Assembly (NCBI RefSeq): GCF_020740795.1
Contig: NC_067294.1
Span: 19,310,203-19,374,202, forward strand
Direction of reading: 5' to 3'
From: Apus apus
Taxonomy: Eukaryota > Chordata > Aves > Apodiformes > Apodidae
Length of the DNA stretch: 64,000 nucleotides
The translations under genes were made by a program, and so were the position numbers. Numbering within the stretch: position 1 is the stretch's first letter; every line of letters starts with the position of its first letter. Below the pieces are notes generated by a model. That model searched no databases. It was given only the letters and a program-made list of their open reading frames with translations, and was not told where the DNA came from. Of the stretch, positions 60,011-64,000 are shown one piece after another.

Positions 60011-63000
60011 TTTGGTATGGGGCACAAGGGAGTTTCTTACGTGCTTATTGTGCTGATTCTGATGTGGAACTGCACAAAACTAGTAATGCCTTTTCTCTCC
60101 CGAGTTCCTGCAGCTCCTCATGCTGTGAGTTTGTGTTGATGGATCACCACAACCTGAGTGAGCCCTCTCTGTGCAAGCATTAAGAGCTGACCAAGTGGAG
60201 TGTCAGTCTAGGAGGATCTTTAGAAACTCTTGGACTCAGCCAACAGAAACCTCTGTCATTATACAAGAAGTGACCAGTTCTGCATTAGGGGAAGGTGGGG
60301 AAGAATACCCCATGTATCAGGGAACCTGACCAGCTGAGCAGAGACCCTGAGGAGAAGGACCAGGGCACTGTGAAGGACACCATATGAGCAGGTGGTTCAA
60401 GCTCACCATGAACAAGGCCAGCTGCACTGGGACATGTATTTGGAGGAGCATGGCCAGCACAGACATCTAGAGATTTCATTCCCTTCCAGTGAGCCCTGGT
60501 GTGGCCACACCTGGAGTAGTCTGTCCCTCAGTGGGAATTCCTGCTCTACATTGGTGGGGATGAACATCAGAGTGCACAAAGGAGGGCTGTACACTCAAGG
60601 ATCTGAACCCCACCTGTGCCCACCTCTTCTATCCAACACAACGCCAGGAACATGATGACTCATGCTCTCCAGGAATTTCCATGTGTACTACCAGAGAATG
60701 GCTGTCTTCAGTGTCCCCTGTGGGACACTGAAGCCCTGGGGACACCCCTCAATGACACTCACCTACTTACCTGTCACTGGGCACCAACTGCTGACTCCTA
60801 AATCTATCCTACACCTCTAAAAATTCACAAAAAACGCATTATCTTGTTGGTCCTGAATGCATGGAGGAAGAGGAACTCCAGGGGTGCTGTTCCTGGGGCC
60901 TCTTTGGAGACAGAGCCCAGCATGAAAGCCCTGCACTGGGGAGATCCCACTTGATTATAGCGGTGCAATGAACAAGACCAGCTCTGAGCCAGTGTTGGAC
61001 ACACTTTTGTAAGGGAGCCAGGTGACACAGGGTAGGTCCATGACTCAGGTGCAGTGATACAAATACAAACATTTCTGTAGGAACATAATAACCAAGAAAG
61101 AACAACAGTAACAGCAGTAATTACAAATAAAATTAATTAATAAAAAAAAAAAAAGATGGACTCAAAGACTGTGGGAGTGATTTGTGGTAGAAAATTTCTC
61201 ATTCTTGAACCTTCTCCATGGAATCAGCTTTCTAGTGGCATCCTTGAGCTCCTGGTTCCTCATGCTGTAGATGAGTGGGTTCACTGCTGGAGGCACCACC
61301 CAGTACAGAGCTGCCATCTCCAGGTCCAGGGATGGGGAGGAGATAGAGGGGGGCTTCAGGTGGGCAAACATGGCAGTGCTGATAAACAGGGAGACCATGG
61401 CCAGGTGAGGGAGGCAGGTGGAAAAGGCTTTGTGCTGTCCCTGCTCAGAGGGGATCCTCAGCACGGCCCTGAAGATCTCCACACAGGACACCACAAGGAA
61501 AACAAAACACCCAAATGCTAAACAGGCACTAAACACAAAAAGCCAGACTTCCCTGAGGTAGGAGTGTTAGCAGGACAGCTTGAGGATTTGGGGTATTTCA
61601 CAGAAGAACTGTCCCAGGGCATTGCCCTGGCAGAGGGGCAGTGAAAATGTACTGGCCGTGTGCAGCAGAGCATAGAGGAAACCCAGTGGCCCAGGCAGCT
61701 GCTGCCATGTGGACACAAGCTCTGCTGCCCAGGAGGATCCTGTAGTGTAGGGGTCTGAGATGGCCACGTAGCGGTCATAGGACATGATGGTCAGAAGACA
61801 ATACTCCCCTACAATGAAGAAGAGAAAGAAAAAGACCTGTGCAGCACATCCTGTGTAGGAGATGGCCGTGGTGTCCCAGAGGGAACGGGCCATGGCTTTG
61901 GGGAGAGTCGTGGAGATGCAGCCCAGGTCGAGAAGAGAGAGGCTGAGGAGGAAGAAGTACCTGGGGATGTGGAGGTGGTGGTCACAGGCAATGGCAGTGA
62001 TGATGAGGCCGTTGCCCAGGAGGCCGGTGAGGTAGATACCCAGGAAGAGCCAGAAGTACAAGCGCTGCAGCTCCTGCTTGTCAGCAAATGCCAGGATGAG
62101 GAACTGGGTGATAGATCTGCCGTTGGACATCTGCTGCTTCTGGGCTTCTGTCCACAGAATAAAAGATAGGGAGAAGTTAGCTCAGTCTTCTCTCAAAAAA
62201 AATCTGCTGAAGGTCTTAGGGACCTACAAACTTCCTCTTTCTATTCACAAAGGCCTCTTGCAGGTGCTTTTGGGACACTCTGGTTAGACTGGCTGATGGT
62301 CCCCTAGGAGCTGTGAGCTCTGCAGGACTTAGCCCGGCCCTACAGCAGCATGTAAAAGTGGAACACGGGGTGACCTCGGATTAAATCCACTCCTGTCACC
62401 TTCAGCATTATCACTCCCAGCATTGTCACTCCAAAGTCACCCAACTGCAGAGAAGAGCTGAGGGGATTTTTGGTGGTTTCTCCTCCTCTAGTTTCCCTCC
62501 ACACCTGAGGAGAGTTTTAAGGCAGAAACCCCTTTCAAGTGAAACCCTGTGGGTGCTGAGAGGCAAAGGGACTGTCCCTTAGTGCAGGGTGAGGACAGCC
62601 AGCCTGGCCATTTGTCTTGCTCTCAGCTGCCCTGTGCTGGCATGCGCTGCACCTCTTTGAGCTGGAAGATGGTCACCACAGAGCAGAATCTGGACACTGC
62701 TGAGCGCAGAGGAGTCAGAATACTCAGTGCAGCTCTCCCAGCCACTCAGCCCATCTCATTGTCCCTGAGCAGGATCTTAGGTCTGCTCCCCCGGAAAGGG
62801 ACAAACAGCGCTCACTGCAGCTACCCACATTCAGCCCTGCTGCAGGGTTTCCATGGCCTTGGCACTGACTTGTCTTCTCCGTGGGGCTCCTAGAAGACAC
62901 AGGCGTGCCTTGGGAGAGCTGTGCCCTTCTGGAGGACCCAGCAGGACCTTGCAGGGAAGGAGTCAAATATCCTACAGATGGGGTGTCCTGACGGGAGGGT

Positions 63001-63070
63001 CAGCTCACCCCAGCCACACACCCTGCAGTCCCCACAGCCCCAGGTACCAGGCCATTTGAATGCTTTCCCT
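60011..63070 (-). repeat. Right arm of the ~3 kb inverted duplication
   Basis: Reverse-complement counterpart of 49600-52660. Anchors: 'ctcaccatgaacaaggccag' (60403), the minus-strand olfactory receptor, 'cagctgccctgtgc' (62625) and 'cttctggaggacccagcagg' (62926). The spacer to the left arm is about 7.4 kb. Confidence 0.8.
61162..62130 (-). pseudogene. Olfactory receptor pseudogene, avian gamma-c (OR14-like), copy 2
   Basis: The start is MSNGRSITQFLILAFADKQE. The TM2 entry has PRY in place of PMY. TM3 ends with the intact MSYDRYVAI, TM6 has FSTCLPHLAMVSLFISTAMF, and TM7 has an intact NPLIYSMRNQELKDA. It carries the same one-base deletion after 'ATCTC' as copy 1 (about 61760), so about 23 residues are read in the wrong frame. 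An extra T in GGGTTTCC (about 61682) then restores the frame at GFLYALLHTA. A TAA at 61569-61567 ends the frame in the extracellular loop before TM5 (ILKLSC-stop), and the receptor continues beyond it in the same frame to 61162. One nonsense codon plus one scrambled segment: a pseudogene. Confidence 0.93.
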
Positions 63071-64000
63071 CCATGGACACACCAGCAAGACAGGACATGC
63101 TCACCAGTGTCTGAGTTGCACCCAAAACCTTGACCCCCAGCCAGAAAAAAAGGAGAAGGACAGCAGTGTCAGGAGGGAAAAATGCCAGAGTTCTGCTGCC
63201 AGGAGTGTCAGGACAGGGAGACACAGACAATCAAGCATTTATCCTCTGTGGTTCTGGGGGCTGCTGGGATGGAAACTCAGGATAAAGTCCCAATGACAAG
63301 CAGGAGTGGGGGACTCTTCTCTGTGGGAGAGGAGACCAGGGAGCTGCTGGGTTGGGGGCATGATCACTGCTTGGGGACCAGTAAAGGTGACATGGTAGTG
63401 GGAGATGAGGAACCCACAGCCAGGGTGGGAAAGCGGACATGTCTTTCCTAAGGACACCAAGGTCTTCTCTGGTAGGAGAAGCCTGGGCCTCACTGGGGAC
63501 ATTAATGACCCTGATATTCTGCTGGAAGGGGAACACAGCAGGAGGAAAACAGTGAAGGGGTTTCTGGAGTGTCTTGGGAGAGCTTATCAACACAGCTGCC
63601 AAATGGGCCTGCGATGGTCATGAACACCTGGATCTGATCCTTGGCAGCAAGGAAGAGCTGGCCAGGGAACTGAAGGTCAGTGTATGTCTTGGCTGTCGTG
63701 GCCCTGAAATAGGAGGTTTGAGCTCCTGAGTAGGGTTGTTATAGGTGAATAATGAAATCAATTTGCTGATCAAATGTGAATGTATATGGTTGAATGTTAA
63801 AATGCAATGTTTATTAAAATGCTGGAAGTTATGTTTATTATATGTTGGAAGTTATGTTAAATGCTGGTTGTTAAATGTTAGAAGTTATATTCATGTTTGT
63901 AAAGCATTGAATGTTGTGGTTATGTGAGAGTTAATGTTGGAAGCTATACCCTGTCATGTATCAAACCTTAAGTTATATAACATTTTGAGTGACTGCGCAT
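63071..64000. other. Right-end stretch, with imperfect tandem units at 63790-63950
   Basis: No gene recognised. The last 250 bases turn AT-rich and contain degenerate repeats of the type 'tgttggaagttatgtt' (63790-63950), possibly the start of an LTR running off the window. Confidence 0.45.

Overview
This window is bird nuclear DNA. The evidence is the dense CR1 LINE debris (many 3' ends reading 'ggttggaa...gatgatctttaaggtc...attctatg' in both orientations), avian-type ERV LTRs, avian gamma-c (OR14-like) olfactory receptor copies, and vertebrate spliced genes whose order matches the human 5q31 / avian chromosome 13 neighbourhood. The exact species cannot be read from the sequence.

Region 1 (1-24 kb) is an intact, compact gene cluster: ANKHD1 (+, last seven coding exons only, the gene enters from the left), EIF4EBP3 (+, complete, 106 aa), SRA1 (-, five coding exons, one phase mismatch) and APBB3 (-, twelve coding exons that sum to 485 codons exactly). 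ANKHD1 encodes the multiple-ankyrin/KH scaffold, EIF4EBP3 a TOR-regulated eIF4E-binding translational repressor, SRA1 a nuclear-receptor co-activator RNA/protein, and APBB3 a WW+PTB+PTB adaptor (Fe65L2). They are linked by position more than by a shared pathway. The known mammalian ANKHD1-EIF4EBP3 read-through, in which EIF4EBP3 is read in another frame, is structurally possible here too. One ANKHD1 intron (2244-7966) also holds exon-like open stretches of unknown identity.

Region 2 (24-42 kb) has no intact gene that I can recognise. It is a patchwork: ERV LTRs, a degenerate gag-like relic, two correctly spliced but substituted exons of an RBBP6-like gene (34.86-35.16 kb), a degenerate betaretrovirus-like gag (about 36-37.1 kb), and the first two coding exons of a TMEM209-like gene on the minus strand (37.7-38.0 kb) with a GC-rich candidate promoter at 39.5-39.96 kb. 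RBBP6 and TMEM209 do not belong next to APBB3 in other vertebrates as far as I know, so these look like displaced partial duplicates.

Region 3 (42-64 kb) is repeat-rich. Several CR1 copies, including a head-to-head pair meeting at about 43.5 kb, and LTRs precede a large inverted duplication. Its arms (about 49.6-52.66 kb and 60.01-63.07 kb) each carry one broken olfactory receptor. Both receptors share the same one-base deletion in the segment after TM3, showing that the lesion came before the duplication. The roughly 7.4 kb spacer is filled with CR1 and LTR sequence.
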